Shown piece by piece: positions 43,343 through 53,457 of a DNA stretch of 64,000 nt. The stretch is from Sphingobacterium sp. HMA12 (GTDB lineage Bacteria > Bacteroidota > Bacteroidia > Sphingobacteriales > Sphingobacteriaceae): NCBI RefSeq assembly GCF_002933815.1, contig NZ_BEYR01000001.1, positions 310,001 to 374,000 on the forward strand, in the 5' to 3' direction. A program made the position numbers and the translations under genes. Within the stretch, counting starts at the first letter, position 1; each line of letters begins with the position of its first letter. A model generated the notes under the pieces. That model was not told the DNA's origin. It made no database searches and saw nothing but the letters and a program-made list of their open reading frames with translations.

Positions 43343-44560
43343 TTGAATTTTCCTTATTTTTTAGCAAATCGAATAGCATTTTCCGGTAAACGGACCTTCT
43401 CTAAGTTGATAGTTCGGGTTACAATTGGTGCAATTGCGCTAGCCATTGCTGCCATTATTATCTCTATTGCTGTTTTGCGGGGATTTAAAGGAGAGATCAT
43501 TAGCAAGCAACGCGGCTTTTTTGCGGATGTACTGGTTTTGCGTTACGATCTAAATCAATCCTACGAGAATTCACCTATTTCACTTACTCCCGAACTTCAT
43601 AAAACCATATTGGCGAATCCGCAAGTGTATTCCATCAATGCATTTGCGACCAAGGCTGGCATCATCAATGTGAACGACGAGGTGGAAGGTGTTGTTTTAA
43701 AAGGAATTGATTCGCTCTATGATCAGCAGCCGATAAAAAATATGCTGCTTGAAGGGAATACGATAGACTTTAAGTCCGAGAATGCCGATAATCAAATTCT
43801 AATCTCTAAATATCTGGCCGACCGCCTCCTCTTAAAAGTAGGTGATGACTTTATTATGTATTTTGTTCAGGAGCCTATCCGTAAAAGAAAGTTTGTCATT
43901 AAAGGAATATTTAATACAGGCTCAGAAGAACTAGATAAAGTGTACGTGATCGGATCGCTTAACCTCATTAGAAAACTGAGCAATCTTGATGATAATGAGG
44001 TGGGGGGATATGAAATTCGGATTAAGGATTTCAGTCAGCTGGGACAGACAACAGCTAAAATAGAGGATATGTTGCCGATTGATATGCAGGCAATCAATAT
44101 TAAAGATCAAGTGCCGGATATTTTCCAGTGGCTGGATCTATTGGATATGAATACCAAGATTATCTTTATACTTATGACTGTGGTGGCCATTATCAATATG
44201 ATTTCGGCCTTATTGATAACTATCCTTGAACGCACGTCCATGATCGGTATTTTAAAGGCCCTAGGCTACCATAATGCAGGTATTCGACGGGTGTTTATGT
44301 ATAGTGCATTATACCTGATTGGTCTTGGTCTTCTGATCGGTAATCTCATCGGTTTAGGTTTTTATTTTCTACAGGATTATACCCATTTTTTCAAGTTGGA
44401 TGAACAAACCTACTATATTTCTTATGTTGCTGTAAAGCTTTATTGGTCAGACGTTGTATTGGTCAATCTCGCTGTAGTCTTTATTGGTATGGTTTCCCTG
44501 TTTATTCCTTCGATGTTAATCAGCAAGATTAGTCCGATAAAAGCAATTTCTTTTAAGTAA
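43343..44560 (+). CDS. FtsX-like ABC permease (LolC/LolE type), TTG start
   Basis: The 405-residue membrane protein starts at a TTG codon; no ATG or GTG lies in frame upstream before the promoter, and the N-terminus from the TTG (NFPYFLANRIAF) matches the family's usual beginning. There is one N-terminal helix (residues about 22-45), a large periplasmic MacB-type domain, and three C-terminal helices (FtsX domain, IIFILMTVVAIINMISALLITILERTSMIGILKALG). LolC/E proteins release lipoproteins from the inner membrane. The ATPase (LolD) is not adjacent, so it is encoded elsewhere. Confidence 0.87.
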   Translation: MNFPYFLANRIAFSGKRTFSKLIVRVTIGAIALAIAAIIISIAVLRGFKGEIISKQRGFFADVLVLRYDLNQSYENSPISLTPELHKTILANPQVYSINAFATKAGIINVNDEVEGVVLKGIDSLYDQQPIKNMLLEGNTIDFKSENADNQILISKYLADRLLLKVGDDFIMYFVQEPIRKRKFVIKGIFNTGSEELDKVYVIGSLNLIRKLSNLDDNEVGGYEIRIKDFSQLGQTTAKIEDMLPIDMQAINIKDQVPDIFQWLDLLDMNTKIIFILMTVVAIINMISALLITILERTSMIGILKALGYHNAGIRRVFMYSALYLIGLGLLIGNLIGLGFYFLQDYTHFFKLDEQTYYISYVAVKLYWSDVVLVNLAVVFIGMVSLFIPSMLISKISPIKAISFK

Positions 44561-44673
44561 GGCCTTTTTTAAGCATCGTTTTGCTGGAAAAATCGTATTT
44601 TTAGAGCTGTTAGCTGTTTCGACCAATAGCGAAAAACAAGTGGACACATTTTACCGATAGCATACGAGCACAT

Positions 44674-46797
44674 ATGAATAAAACTTTCGAGCATATTTCC
44701 CACGCTTTCGAAGCGCCCTTACAGAATCCCGTACTTATTTTTTCCCTGGTACTTTTTATTATTCTACTTTCCCCCATTGTTCTTCGGCCGATTAAGGTAC
44801 CAGGCATCATTGGGCTGATTATATCCGGTGTTATTATTGGGCCCCATGGATTAAATTGGCTGGAGAAAAATTCTGCTATTAACCTGTTTTCAACTATCGG
44901 GCTTTTATATATCATGTTTATTGCCGGGCTGGAACTGGATATGAATGAATTCAAAAAGACTAAAAATAAAAGCTTACTTTTTGGTTTTTTTACATTTATC
45001 GTTCCTATAAGCATCGGTTATCCCGTTTGTCATCTGCTGTTGGGCTATGATGTGCTTGCTAGTCTGTTGATATCGAGCATGTTTGCGACCCACACCCTGG
45101 TGTCTTATCCCATTGTGAATAGCTATGGTATTTCTAAGATGGAAGCAGTGGCAATTACGATCGGAGGAACGATCCTGACCGATACCGCGGTACTGATTAT
45201 ATTAGCCGTTATTACGGGTGTTTCACAGGGAAATATTGGCAATGAATTCTGGGTGACTTTGGGAATTTCCTTTGCGATTTTCCTTTTTATCATGTTTGGA
45301 ATTATCCCTCGGATTGCAAAATGGTTTTTTGAACGGTTGGGTAGTGAAAAGACATCAAACTATATTTTTGTGCTTTCCGTAGTGTTTTTTGCCGCTTTTT
45401 TGGCTGAAATTGCAGGTTTGGAGCCCATCATCGGAGCCTTTGTCGCTGGGTTGGCTTTGAATAAATTGATCCCACATTCTTCGGCACTGATGAATCGAAT
45501 CGAATTTATCGGTAATGCGATCTTTATTCCGTTCTTCCTGATATCTGTAGGTATGATCGTGGACGTGAGCGTAATCTTGAAGGGCCCGCAGGCATTAATC
45601 ATTGCAGGAACCTTGACAATTGTGGCAATTGTGGGGAAATATGCGGCTGCTTGGCTGACACAGAAGATATTCAAATATAGCCGGGGGCAGCGCAATCTGA
45701 TTTTTGGTCTGAGCAGTGCCCATGCTGCTGCTACGCTGGCTGTTATTATGGTCGGTCACAAAAATGGAATTATAGATGAAAATGTGCTGAACGGAACAAT
45801 TTTGCTCATTCTGGTGACCTGTATAGTTGCGACCATCGTCACGGGAAATGCTTCTAAAAAAGTGGTCATGGATGGTGAGCAGGATGAGGAGCATATAGAT
45901 GTGGTAAGAGAAAAAGATGAAAACATATTGATCTCCATTGCTAATATGGATAATATGGAGCCTATCCTTGATTTTTCAACTTACATCAAGAGTAAGAAGT
46001 GTACCTATCCGGTGAGTATTGTATCTGTAGTAAAGGATAATGAACAGGCACAACTGAATATGGCCCGCGCGCGTAAGAATCTGGACAATATGGTCCGTTA
46101 TGCTTCCGGTTCAGAGACAAACGTCAATATCAGTGCAACGATAGATTTAAATATTGCCAGCGGTGTGGCCCGGTCAGCAAAAGAGGTCTCGGCAAATTGT
46201 ATTGTGTTGGGTTGGCCAAGCGCAGCCAATTTTATGGATAAATTTGTCGGTGAAAAAACAGAAAGTATTCTCAACAGAACGTCAGCCAATGTAATGCTCT
46301 GTCATTTTAAGAAGCCTTTTATTTCCAATAAATCTATTGTTGTGTTTGCTCCGCCGATGTGTGAGGCCGAGTTTGGTTTTGAATACTGGTTAGAGAAGGT
46401 TATCAAACTTGCTCAGGAGCTTTCGGTTCCCATTTCCTTTGTCGTTGATACACGTTCTGCTTCGGCGATCAAGGCTCATCTTGCCGAAATCAAGAACTCT
46501 GTTCCCGTGACGTTCAGGCATTACGATGACTGGGATAATTTACAGGGACTAAAAGCGTTTAAAGAAGAAGATTCCATGTTTATCTTTGTTTCTGCGCGGA
46601 ACGGAGAAGTATCTTACCGGGATTCGCTGGATGGTGTTGCAAAAAAATTAGATCGCATCTATGCAAACGAAAACCTTGTTTTGGTGTTTCCTAGTAGGAT
46701 AGAAAATGCACATATCGACGAATACGAAGATGTTGAGGCTGCACCGATATTCCGGAAGATTAGTAAAGAGATTGGAAATATGTTTAATAAAGGATAG
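44674..46797 (+). CDS. CPA2-family monovalent cation:proton antiporter with universal-stress domain
   Basis: This is a 707-residue protein. Residues about 15-400 hold about 12 membrane helices of the Na+/H+ exchanger fold (VPGIIGLIISGVIIGPHGLNWL; TLVSYPIVNSYGISKMEAVAITIGGTILTDTAVLII, with the acidic ion site). The cytoplasmic remainder (410-700) contains two UspA-like halves (ILISIANMDNMEPILDF; NKSIVVFAPPMCEAEFGFEYW). It is probably a K+ or Na+/H+ antiporter of the inner membrane. It stands between the FtsX-like gene and icd and is likely expressed independently. Confidence 0.88.
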   Translation: MNKTFEHISHAFEAPLQNPVLIFSLVLFIILLSPIVLRPIKVPGIIGLIISGVIIGPHGLNWLEKNSAINLFSTIGLLYIMFIAGLELDMNEFKKTKNKSLLFGFFTFIVPISIGYPVCHLLLGYDVLASLLISSMFATHTLVSYPIVNSYGISKMEAVAITIGGTILTDTAVLIILAVITGVSQGNIGNEFWVTLGISFAIFLFIMFGIIPRIAKWFFERLGSEKTSNYIFVLSVVFFAAFLAEIAGLEPIIGAFVAGLALNKLIPHSSALMNRIEFIGNAIFIPFFLISVGMIVDVSVILKGPQALIIAGTLTIVAIVGKYAAAWLTQKIFKYSRGQRNLIFGLSSAHAAATLAVIMVGHKNGIIDENVLNGTILLILVTCIVATIVTGNASKKVVMDGEQDEEHIDVVREKDENILISIANMDNMEPILDFSTYIKSKKCTYPVSIVSVVKDNEQAQLNMARARKNLDNMVRYASGSETNVNISATIDLNIASGVARSAKEVSANCIVLGWPSAANFMDKFVGEKTESILNRTSANVMLCHFKKPFISNKSIVVFAPPMCEAEFGFEYWLEKVIKLAQELSVPISFVVDTRSASAIKAHLAEIKNSVPVTFRHYDDWDNLQGLKAFKEEDSMFIFVSARNGEVSYRDSLDGVAKKLDRIYANENLVLVFPSRIENAHIDEYEDVEAAPIFRKISKEIGNMFNKG

Positions 46798-46823
46798 TTG
46801 CTATCCGCTAAAAACGCAGATTT

Positions 46824-48086
46824 ATGTCAAATAAGATTACAATGTCCAACGAAGGAACACTACAGGTTCCAGATTTCCCAACCATTCCTTTTATCATCGG
46901 TGATGGCATAGGTCCTGACCTATGGCATGCTGCAGTGCGTGTTTTTGATCAAGCCGTGGAGAAGGTCTATAATGGACGGCGGAAAATCAGTTGGAAAGAA
47001 GTTTTGGCAGGAGAAAAAGCATTTCATGAAACCGGTGAGTGGTTGCCAAAGGCAACCTTAGCTATATTACGTGAATATCTGGTGGGCATAAAAGGGCCAT
47101 TGACTACGCCTGTAGGCGGTGGTATTCGCTCATTGAATGTTGCCTTGCGGAAAGATCTGGATCTCTACGTCTGCCAGCGACCGACAAAATGGTTTGAAGG
47201 TGTGCCGTCTCCCGTCAGACATCCCGAATATGTGGATATGGTAATTTTTCGGGAGAATACCGAAGACATTTATGCGGGGATAGAGTTTCAGGCCGGCAGC
47301 GCTGAATCCAATAAATTGCAGGATTTCCTTCATGATGAACTTGATATTGATTATAACTTTTCGAGTACGACAGGGGTAGGGGTCAAACTGGTTTCTGAGG
47401 AAGGATCCAAACGCCTGGTTCGCGCAGCGATCGAACATGCCATTCGATATGCATTACCTTCGGTGACCATCGTCCACAAGGGGAATATCATGAAATATAC
47501 CGAAGGGGCTTTTAAAATCTGGGGTTTTGAGGTTGCAGAAACAGAGTTTGCGGATAAAACCTATACCTGGGGGCAATGGGAGCGGACTAAAGGGGAAAAA
47601 GGTGAGGCGGCTGCCAATCAAGAACAGAAAGAAGCCTTGGCTTCGGGCAAAATCTTGATCAAGGATATCATTGCGGATAATTTCTTACAACAGATCTTGC
47701 TCAATCCACGTGATTTTTCGGTAGTGGCTACGTTGAATCTAAATGGAGACTATATCTCCGATGCCCTTGCGGCGATGGTCGGGGGGATAGGAATTGCACC
47801 CGGCGCGAATATCAACTTTAAGACAGGGCATGCTGTTTTTGAAGCTACTCATGGTACAGCACCACGATTTGCAAATACAAATACCATGAATCCTTCATCT
47901 GTCATTCTCAGTGGGGTGATGATGCTGGAATATTTAGGCTGGACAGAGGCTTCGGCAGCTATTATAAAGGCACTCGGTGAAACCATTATTGCAAAAACGG
48001 TAACTGTAGATTTTTACAATCTGATGCATGATGCAACATTAGTGAAAACCAGTGAGTTCGCAGATCGGATCATTGAAAAAATATAA
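46824..48086 (+). CDS. icd: NADP-dependent isocitrate dehydrogenase
   Basis: The 420-residue protein is of the E. coli Icd type. The substrate loop is [22 protein letters not shown], where the Ser is the phosphorylation site in enterics. [40 protein letters not shown] [41 protein letters not shown] and [12 protein letters not shown] cover the active site and cofactor loop. It oxidises isocitrate to 2-oxoglutarate with NADP in the TCA cycle. It follows the antiporter gene by 26 nt and ends with an intrinsic terminator. Confidence 0.95.
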   Translation: MSNKITMSNEGTLQVPDFPTIPFIIGDGIGPDLWHAAVRVFDQAVEKVYNGRRKISWKEVLAGEKAFHETGEWLPKATLAILREYLVGIKGPLTTPVGGGIRSLNVALRKDLDLYVCQRPTKWFEGVPSPVRHPEYVDMVIFRENTEDIYAGIEFQAGSAESNKLQDFLHDELDIDYNFSSTTGVGVKLVSEEGSKRLVRAAIEHAIRYALPSVTIVHKGNIMKYTEGAFKIWGFEVAETEFADKTYTWGQWERTKGEKGEAAANQEQKEALASGKILIKDIIADNFLQQILLNPRDFSVVATLNLNGDYISDALAAMVGGIGIAPGANINFKTGHAVFEATHGTAPRFANTNTMNPSSVILSGVMMLEYLGWTEASAAIIKALGETIIAKTVTVDFYNLMHDATLVKTSEFADRIIEKI

Positions 48087-48109
48087 GAATTTTCTTTTTT
48101 AAGATATTA

Positions 48110-48141
48110 AGCAGAAATTTGATTAAAATTTCTGCTTTTTT
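48110..48141 (+). terminator. icd terminator abutting the next start codon
   Basis: AGCAGAAATTT (48110-48120) pairs with AAATTTCTGCT (48126-48136) and the U run ends at 48141, immediately before the ATG of the 85-residue protein at 48142. It probably ends icd and may attenuate the small gene. Confidence 0.85.
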
Positions 48142-48399
48142 ATGCAATATGATCAACTACCCTCTTTTGTAAAAGAATCCCCCGTATTTAGTACGGAAGA
48201 TAAAATTAAACTGGCTCAGATAGACCGTTTACCTACACCGCAAGAGGTAGATGAAATTACACCCCTGCCTGAAATTTATGAATTATTAAATGCCTTCATC
48301 GGTGATCAATCCTCCCGTAATGTCCATCTTCAGCTTAAAGCGAAAGAGTATTTGCAAGATAATCAATTAGATATGGCTTGGAAAGTGCTTCTTCTTTGA
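48142..48399 (+). CDS. 85-residue protein of unknown function
   Basis: This is a soluble acidic protein (MQYDQLPSFVKESPVFSTEDKIKLAQID...) with predicted helices and no recognised domain. The only plausible start is the ATG directly at the end of the icd terminator U run, since the next Met is near the C-terminus. Codon use and amino-acid balance look real. How it is transcribed is unclear: read-through of the terminator is the simplest route. A consensus promoter for serC lies just downstream. Confidence 0.55.
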   Translation: MQYDQLPSFVKESPVFSTEDKIKLAQIDRLPTPQEVDEITPLPEIYELLNAFIGDQSSRNVHLQLKAKEYLQDNQLDMAWKVLLL

Positions 48400-48490
48400 T
48401 TATTTTAACAACCAATCGGTATCATGTTGTGTGATATTTTTATTGAAATGATTCAGAATTTTGTAAATTTTCAATAAAAAAACAGAATAG

Positions 48491-48521
48491 TTGAAAAATA
48501 TATAATTTTATTTTACCTTTG
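48491..48521 (+). promoter_or_regulatory. serC promoter
   Basis: TTG (48491-48493), 20-nt spacer, TACCTTTG (48514-48521): a very good consensus match. The leader of about 60 nt contains a possible GATTGC/GCAATC stem. Confidence 0.7.
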
Positions 48522-48586
48522 GTTTTTAAAACAACAGATTGCTTTACTAGGGTTCAGAAAGGGCAATCAAACAAACTATAACATCA

Positions 48587-49654
48587 ATGAAACATAATTT
48601 TGGAGCAGGTCCATGTATTCTGCCAAAGGAAGTATTTCAACAAGCCTCAGAAGCTGTAATTGATTTTAACAACACAGGTTTATCAATTTTAGAGATCTCT
48701 CACCGTTCCAAAGAGTTTGAAGCAGTGATAGATGAGGCGACTCAGTTAGTACGTGAACTATTAGTTGTGCCACAAGGATATTCGATTCTTTTCTTACAAG
48801 GTGGAGCTAGTCTACAATTTGCGATGGCCCCCCTAAACCTGTTACCTGAGGGCGGTAAAGCCGCTTATTTAGATACTGGTGTATGGGCGACTAAAGCTTT
48901 AAAAGAAGCTAAGAAATTCGGAACGGTTGATGTTGTAGCTTCGTCGATAGATAAAAATTATTCTTATATCCCTAAAGGATATTCAATTCCTGCAGATGCT
49001 GCTTATTTCCACTATACGGCAAATAATACTATTTATGGTACCGAGGTGTTTGAAAAACCGGCTACGGATTTACCGGTGGTTGTGGATATGTCTTCTGATA
49101 TTTTTTCCCGTGAGATCAATGTTGCCGATTACGACTTGATCTATGCTGGAGCACAAAAAAATATGGGACCCGCTGGTGTAACGTTGGTTATTGTGAAAGA
49201 TGATATTTTGGGGAAATCAGGACGTGTTCTACCTTCGATGTTAGATTACAAATTGCATATCGATGGAGGTTCCATGTATAATACTCCTCCGGTTTATTCG
49301 ATCTTTGTTTCGATGTTGAATCTACGTTGGTTAAAAGCAAAAGGTGGTGTGCCTGTTTTAGAGCAGGAGAATATCATTAAAGCACGTGCATTATATGATG
49401 AGATCGACCGCAATCCTTTATTCAAAGGTACTGCAGCAGTGGAAGACCGCTCGCGTATGAATGTGACTTTCGTCATGGATACGCCAGAATTGGAAGCCGA
49501 ATTTCTGGCTTTGGCGAAAGAGCGCAATCTGATTGGTATTAAAGGTCACCGTTCGGTAGGTGGATTTAGAGCTTCAATCTACAATGCATTGCCATTGAGT
49601 AGCGTGAACGCTTTAATTGATGCCATGAAGGAATTTGAAGATACGCACAAATAA
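48587..49654 (+). CDS. serC: phosphoserine aminotransferase
   Basis: The 355-residue fold-type I PLP enzyme begins [20 protein letters not shown]. The PLP lysine is in [49 protein letters not shown] and the C-terminal [15 protein letters not shown] are typical of SerC. It converts 3-phosphohydroxypyruvate and glutamate to phosphoserine, and also serves pyridoxine synthesis. serA follows 157 nt downstream and is expected to be cotranscribed. Confidence 0.95.
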   Translation: MKHNFGAGPCILPKEVFQQASEAVIDFNNTGLSILEISHRSKEFEAVIDEATQLVRELLVVPQGYSILFLQGGASLQFAMAPLNLLPEGGKAAYLDTGVWATKALKEAKKFGTVDVVASSIDKNYSYIPKGYSIPADAAYFHYTANNTIYGTEVFEKPATDLPVVVDMSSDIFSREINVADYDLIYAGAQKNMGPAGVTLVIVKDDILGKSGRVLPSMLDYKLHIDGGSMYNTPPVYSIFVSMLNLRWLKAKGGVPVLEQENIIKARALYDEIDRNPLFKGTAAVEDRSRMNVTFVMDTPELEAEFLALAKERNLIGIKGHRSVGGFRASIYNALPLSSVNALIDAMKEFEDTHK

Positions 49655-49663
49655 TAAAATTGA

Positions 49664-49783
49664 TTAAAAAAGTATGCTGATGAAATAAACCAGCTTCATG
49701 GAGATCATATCGTTGATCTGCAAAAGGTTTGTTCGCCTCATCATATCAAAGTAAACAGGGTTACAGAGTCATTGATACAATGA
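49664..49783 (+). other. 39-codon open frame without start codon between serC and serA
   Basis: Directly after an in-frame stop at 49661, the frame LKKYADEINQLHGDHIVDLQ continues to a TGA at 49781. It contains no ATG or GTG, so it cannot be a normal gene. The residue mix looks protein-like, so it may be a remnant of a gene once located between serC and serA. No family was recognised, and chance is possible. Confidence 0.25.
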
Positions 49784-49811
49784 AAATCGGCCCGCATAAA
49801 AAATTATAAGG

Positions 49812-50759
49812 ATGAAAATATTAGCAAATGACGGTATCGATCCATTAGGAAAGAAAATGTTGGAAGATGCCGGTCATACTGTAGATACAAACCATATACC
49901 ACAGGAAGAGTTGGCCGAAAAGCTACCTGCCTATGATGCGATCACTGTACGTAGTGCGACTAAAGTCCGTCAGGGGTTGATCGACGGCTGTCCAAATTTG
50001 AAAGTAATCGGTCGTGGTGGCGTGGGAATGGATAATATTGACGTGGAATATGCGCGTTCAAAAGGCATTGCTGTTGTTAATACGCCAGCTGCATCGTCTT
50101 TGTCCGTTGCTGAATTGGTCTTTGCACACCTATTGAATGGCGTACGTTTTTTATATGACTCCAACCGGAAAATGCCTGTTGAAGGAAATACCAAATTTGG
50201 TGCTTTGAAAAAAGCCTACGGTGCGGGAACTGAACTTCGCGGAAAAACAATTGGTATTGTAGGTTTTGGCCGTATCGGTCGTGAGGTCGCTAAAATTGCC
50301 ATTGGTTTGGGAATGGATGTTGTCTACACGGATCTATTTGAAGGTCCTAAAGGACTAACCATTGATCTTTCAGGTGGTATTCAGGTGGAAGTTCCGATCA
50401 AACAGGTAGAAATGACCGACTTGTTGAAAGTTTCTGACTTTATCTCCTTACATGTACCATTCTTGGATAAACCAGCGATCGGTGCTGCAGAATTCCCACT
50501 ATTGAAAGATGGTGTTGGCTTGGTGAACGCTTCCAGAGGTGGTGTTATTGATGAGCTGGAGTTGGTAAAGGCATTGGATGCTGGCAAAGTTGCATTTGCT
50601 GGTTTAGATGTATTCGACAACGAACCTACACCGCGTGAGGAAATTTTAAAACATCCAAAGATTTCGTTGACACCACATATTGGCGCAGCGACAAATGAAG
50701 CACAAGAAAGAATCGGTGAAGAATTGGCCGGTTTACTGATCGAAAACTTGAAGAAGTAA
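49812..50759 (+). CDS. serA: D-3-phosphoglycerate dehydrogenase
   Basis: This is a 315-residue protein of the short type without ACT domain. The NAD-binding loop is GKTIGIVGFGRIGREVAKIAIGLG. Catalytic Arg is in LVNASRGGVIDE, Glu in DVFDNEPTPREEIL and His in TPHIGAATNEAQERIG. GRGGVGMDNIDVEYARSKGI is the substrate-side block. It oxidises 3-phosphoglycerate in the first step of serine synthesis; lack of ACT suggests no direct serine feedback. It follows serC and ends with a strong terminator. Confidence 0.94.
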   Translation: MKILANDGIDPLGKKMLEDAGHTVDTNHIPQEELAEKLPAYDAITVRSATKVRQGLIDGCPNLKVIGRGGVGMDNIDVEYARSKGIAVVNTPAASSLSVAELVFAHLLNGVRFLYDSNRKMPVEGNTKFGALKKAYGAGTELRGKTIGIVGFGRIGREVAKIAIGLGMDVVYTDLFEGPKGLTIDLSGGIQVEVPIKQVEMTDLLKVSDFISLHVPFLDKPAIGAAEFPLLKDGVGLVNASRGGVIDELELVKALDAGKVAFAGLDVFDNEPTPREEILKHPKISLTPHIGAATNEAQERIGEELAGLLIENLKK

Positions 50760-50781
50760 TTCTTCCGCATAGAATAAATAT

Positions 50782-50823
50782 ATGCGGCACAAAACTTTCA
50801 TGATTTTGTGCCGCATTTTTTTT
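50782..50823 (+). terminator. serA intrinsic terminator
   Basis: ATGCGGCACAAAA (50782-50794) pairs with TTTTGTGCCGCAT (50804-50816), followed by seven more T. Located 23 nt after the serA stop. Confidence 0.92.
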
Positions 50824-50848
50824 AATATAAATTCATGAATTGCCTATA

Positions 50849-50881
50849 TTGGCGCACAGAAATTTAATAATTGTAACTTTA
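50849..50881 (+). promoter_or_regulatory. putative lysC promoter
   Basis: TTG (50849-50851), 22-nt spacer, TAACTTTA (50874-50881), one mismatch from TAnnTTTG, ending 2 nt before the ATG at 50884. It implies a leaderless transcript if used. Confidence 0.45.
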
Positions 50882-50883
50882 GT

Positions 50884-52197
50884 ATGAAAGTTTTAAAATT
50901 TGGTGGTACTTCAGTAGGAAGTGCAGTACGTATCAAAGGGTTGTTGGATATTGTAAACCCTTTGGAACGTCAGATCGTTGTGTTGTCCGCGGTAGCTGGA
51001 ACGACAAATGCTTTAGTGGAAATTGGTCAGGCTTACACAGTAGGTAAGAAGGACGAGGCTAAGGATTTGATCAAGAAGCACAAGGATAAGTACGAAGACC
51101 TTATTAAGGAACTTTTTAATACTGAAGCTGGCTATAAAAATGGCAAGGAGCTCATCGACTATCATTTTAACCTAATTTCCAGCTTGGCAAATGAGCTGTT
51201 TACGCCAATTGAAGAAAAAATTATTTTGGCACAAGGTGAATTGATTTCTACCGCATTATGGCATTTTTACCTTAATGAAATCGGCATCTCATCCGTCTTG
51301 TTGCCAGCATTGGATTTTATGAAAATCGATGAGGATAATGAGCCAATGGTGGAATATATCGGTGAAAAATTGAGTGCAATTTTGGCTCAGCACCCCGAAA
51401 ATACCTTGTTTATCACACAGGGATTTATCTGTAGAAATTCATTTGGTGAAATCGATAACCTACGCCGCGGTGGATCGGATTATACAGCTTCATTGATCGG
51501 AGCAGCTATCCGTGCCGATGAAGTTCAGATCTGGACAGACATTGATGGTATGCACAATAATGACCCGCGTGTCGTAAAAGGTACGACGCCGATCGCGCAT
51601 CTTAGCTTCGACGAAGCAGCCGAATTAGCTTATTTTGGGGCGAAGATATTACACCCGCAATCGGTGTTTCCTGCACAAAAATATAATGTGCCGGTGCGTC
51701 TGTTAAATACGATGGAGCCCAATGCTAAAGGAACATTAATTAGCAAAGATGGCGCACAAAAAGGTTGTATCAGAGCAATCGCCGCAAAAGATGGTATCAC
51801 CGCCATTCATATTCATTCTTCAAGAATGTTACTTGCTTACGGATTCCTACGTCGTGTTTTCGAGATTTTTGAGCGCTATAAAACACCTATCGATATGATT
51901 ACTACTTCAGAAGTAGCGGTTTCATTGACCATAGATGATACGACCAATTTAGCCGATATTATTAAAGAAGTGGAAGACTTTGGTTCTGTTACAGTAGACG
52001 GCGATCAGACAATTGTCTGTGTGGTCGGTGACTTCGGTCTGAATAGCCATGGTTATGCTGCACGTGTACTTGATGCTGTAAAACATCTTCCGGTTCGTAT
52101 GATTTCATACGGTGGTTCGGACTTTAATGTATCCATTTTATTGAATTCGGATCATAAAACTGAGGCTTTACGCTCATTGCATAATCGTTTATTTTAA
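50884..52197 (+). CDS. lysC: aspartate kinase, monofunctional
   Basis: The 437-residue protein begins with the amino-acid-kinase motif MKVLKFGGTSVGSA. Further blocks are FITQGFICRN, LRRGGSDYTASLIGAAIRADEVQIWTDIDGM, and AYFGAKILHPQSVFPA. The C-terminal region (about 300-437) holds two ACT domains (AIHIHSSRMLLAYGFLRRVFEIF; IVCVVGDFGLNSHGYAARVLDAV) that usually bind lysine or threonine as feedback signals. It phosphorylates aspartate, the entry to lysine, threonine and methionine synthesis. lysA follows after 15 nt. Confidence 0.94.
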   Translation: MKVLKFGGTSVGSAVRIKGLLDIVNPLERQIVVLSAVAGTTNALVEIGQAYTVGKKDEAKDLIKKHKDKYEDLIKELFNTEAGYKNGKELIDYHFNLISSLANELFTPIEEKIILAQGELISTALWHFYLNEIGISSVLLPALDFMKIDEDNEPMVEYIGEKLSAILAQHPENTLFITQGFICRNSFGEIDNLRRGGSDYTASLIGAAIRADEVQIWTDIDGMHNNDPRVVKGTTPIAHLSFDEAAELAYFGAKILHPQSVFPAQKYNVPVRLLNTMEPNAKGTLISKDGAQKGCIRAIAAKDGITAIHIHSSRMLLAYGFLRRVFEIFERYKTPIDMITTSEVAVSLTIDDTTNLADIIKEVEDFGSVTVDGDQTIVCVVGDFGLNSHGYAARVLDAVKHLPVRMISYGGSDFNVSILLNSDHKTEALRSLHNRLF

Positions 52198-52212
52198 GAA
52201 AGTAGGTTTTAT

Positions 52213-53373
52213 ATGATAAATACAGCTATTGCGGCAAAATTTGCAGAGAAAGAAACGCCGTTTTATTACTACGACTTGGCCGTGTTAAACAAAACCTTGG
52301 AAGCGGCTTATACTGCTTCCCACAAAAGGGGATTCCATGTTCATTATGCATTGAAAGCCAATTTTAATGAGGTGTTATTAAAAACCATCCAACAGATCGG
52401 CTTCGGAGCGGACTGTGTGAGCGGAAATGAAGTGAAAAAGGCTATTGAATGTGGCTTCGCGCCACAGAATATTACTTTTGCCGGCGTTGGAAAATCGGAT
52501 AAGGAGATCAATTATGCACTACAGCAAAATATCTTTGCATTCAATGTAGAGTCTATTCAGGAGCTTGAAGTTATCAACGAATTGGCTTCAAAACAAGGTG
52601 TAAAAGCCCATGTTGCTTTGCGCATAAATCCCAATGTTGATGCACATACCCATCATTATATTACAACAGGACTCGACGAGAACAAATTTGGTATTCCAAA
52701 TGCTGATCTCGAGAAATGCGCTGCTGTTCTTAAGAAATGTGATTTTATAGAATTGGTAGGATTACACTTTCATGTGGGCTCCCAGATTACCGATATGACG
52801 GTATTCAAAAGTTTGTGCGTAAAGGTCAACGAGTGGAAGAACTGGTTTGAGGAGCGCGGAACAAAGATCCGTGTGCTGAACGTCGGTGGGGGACTTGGGA
52901 TAGACTATAAAAATCCGGATGGTAATCCGATTCCGGATTTTGAAGCTTATTTTGATATTTTTGACCGCTTCTTGGAGCGCAAGCCACATCAGGAAGTTCA
53001 TTTTGAGCTAGGCAGAGCCCTAGTCGCTCAGTGTGGAAGCTTAGTAAGCCGTGTATTATATGTTAAGAATGGTGTCAAGAAAAACTTTTTAGTACTGGAT
53101 GCGGGAATGACTGAATTGATGCGTCCGGCTTTGTACCAGGCTTACCATAAAATGGAGAATATCAGTGAGAGCACCGAGGCAGAAGCGCTAAACTATGATG
53201 TTGTCGGGCCAATTTGTGAATCCTCGGACTGCTTTGGAAAGGAAGTGCCTTTGCCCATATCAAAACGTGGGGACTTGATCGCTATCCGTTCAGCAGGAGC
53301 CTATGGTGAGGTAATGGCCTCCCGTTATAATTTGAGAGAAGAAATCAGATTTGTTTACAGCGATCAACTGTAA
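52213..53373 (+). CDS. lysA: diaminopimelate decarboxylase
   Basis: This 386-residue fold-type III PLP enzyme has the PLP lysine in HVHYALKANFNEVLL. GLHFHVGSQITD, VLNVGGGLGIDY, FELGRALVAQCG and GPICESSDCFGKEV (the subunit-crossing Cys) are LysA blocks, with the substrate-binding Tyr in AGAYGEVMASRYN. It decarboxylates meso-diaminopimelate to lysine. It is 15 nt after lysC, forming a two-gene operon. Confidence 0.94.
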   Translation: MINTAIAAKFAEKETPFYYYDLAVLNKTLEAAYTASHKRGFHVHYALKANFNEVLLKTIQQIGFGADCVSGNEVKKAIECGFAPQNITFAGVGKSDKEINYALQQNIFAFNVESIQELEVINELASKQGVKAHVALRINPNVDAHTHHYITTGLDENKFGIPNADLEKCAAVLKKCDFIELVGLHFHVGSQITDMTVFKSLCVKVNEWKNWFEERGTKIRVLNVGGGLGIDYKNPDGNPIPDFEAYFDIFDRFLERKPHQEVHFELGRALVAQCGSLVSRVLYVKNGVKKNFLVLDAGMTELMRPALYQAYHKMENISESTEAEALNYDVVGPICESSDCFGKEVPLPISKRGDLIAIRSAGAYGEVMASRYNLREEIRFVYSDQL

Positions 53374-53404
53374 GCGACAATTTTAGATGAAAACAGATTT
53401 AAAG

Positions 53405-53437
53405 AGCCGGTTCATTTTATGGACCGGCTTTCTATTT
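53405..53437 (+). terminator. lysA terminator
   Basis: AGCCGGT (53405-53411) pairs with ACCGGCT (53423-53429), then TTCTATTTTT. Located 32 nt past the lysA stop. Confidence 0.7.
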
Positions 53438-53457
53438 TTCATGTATAGATATCTAAA

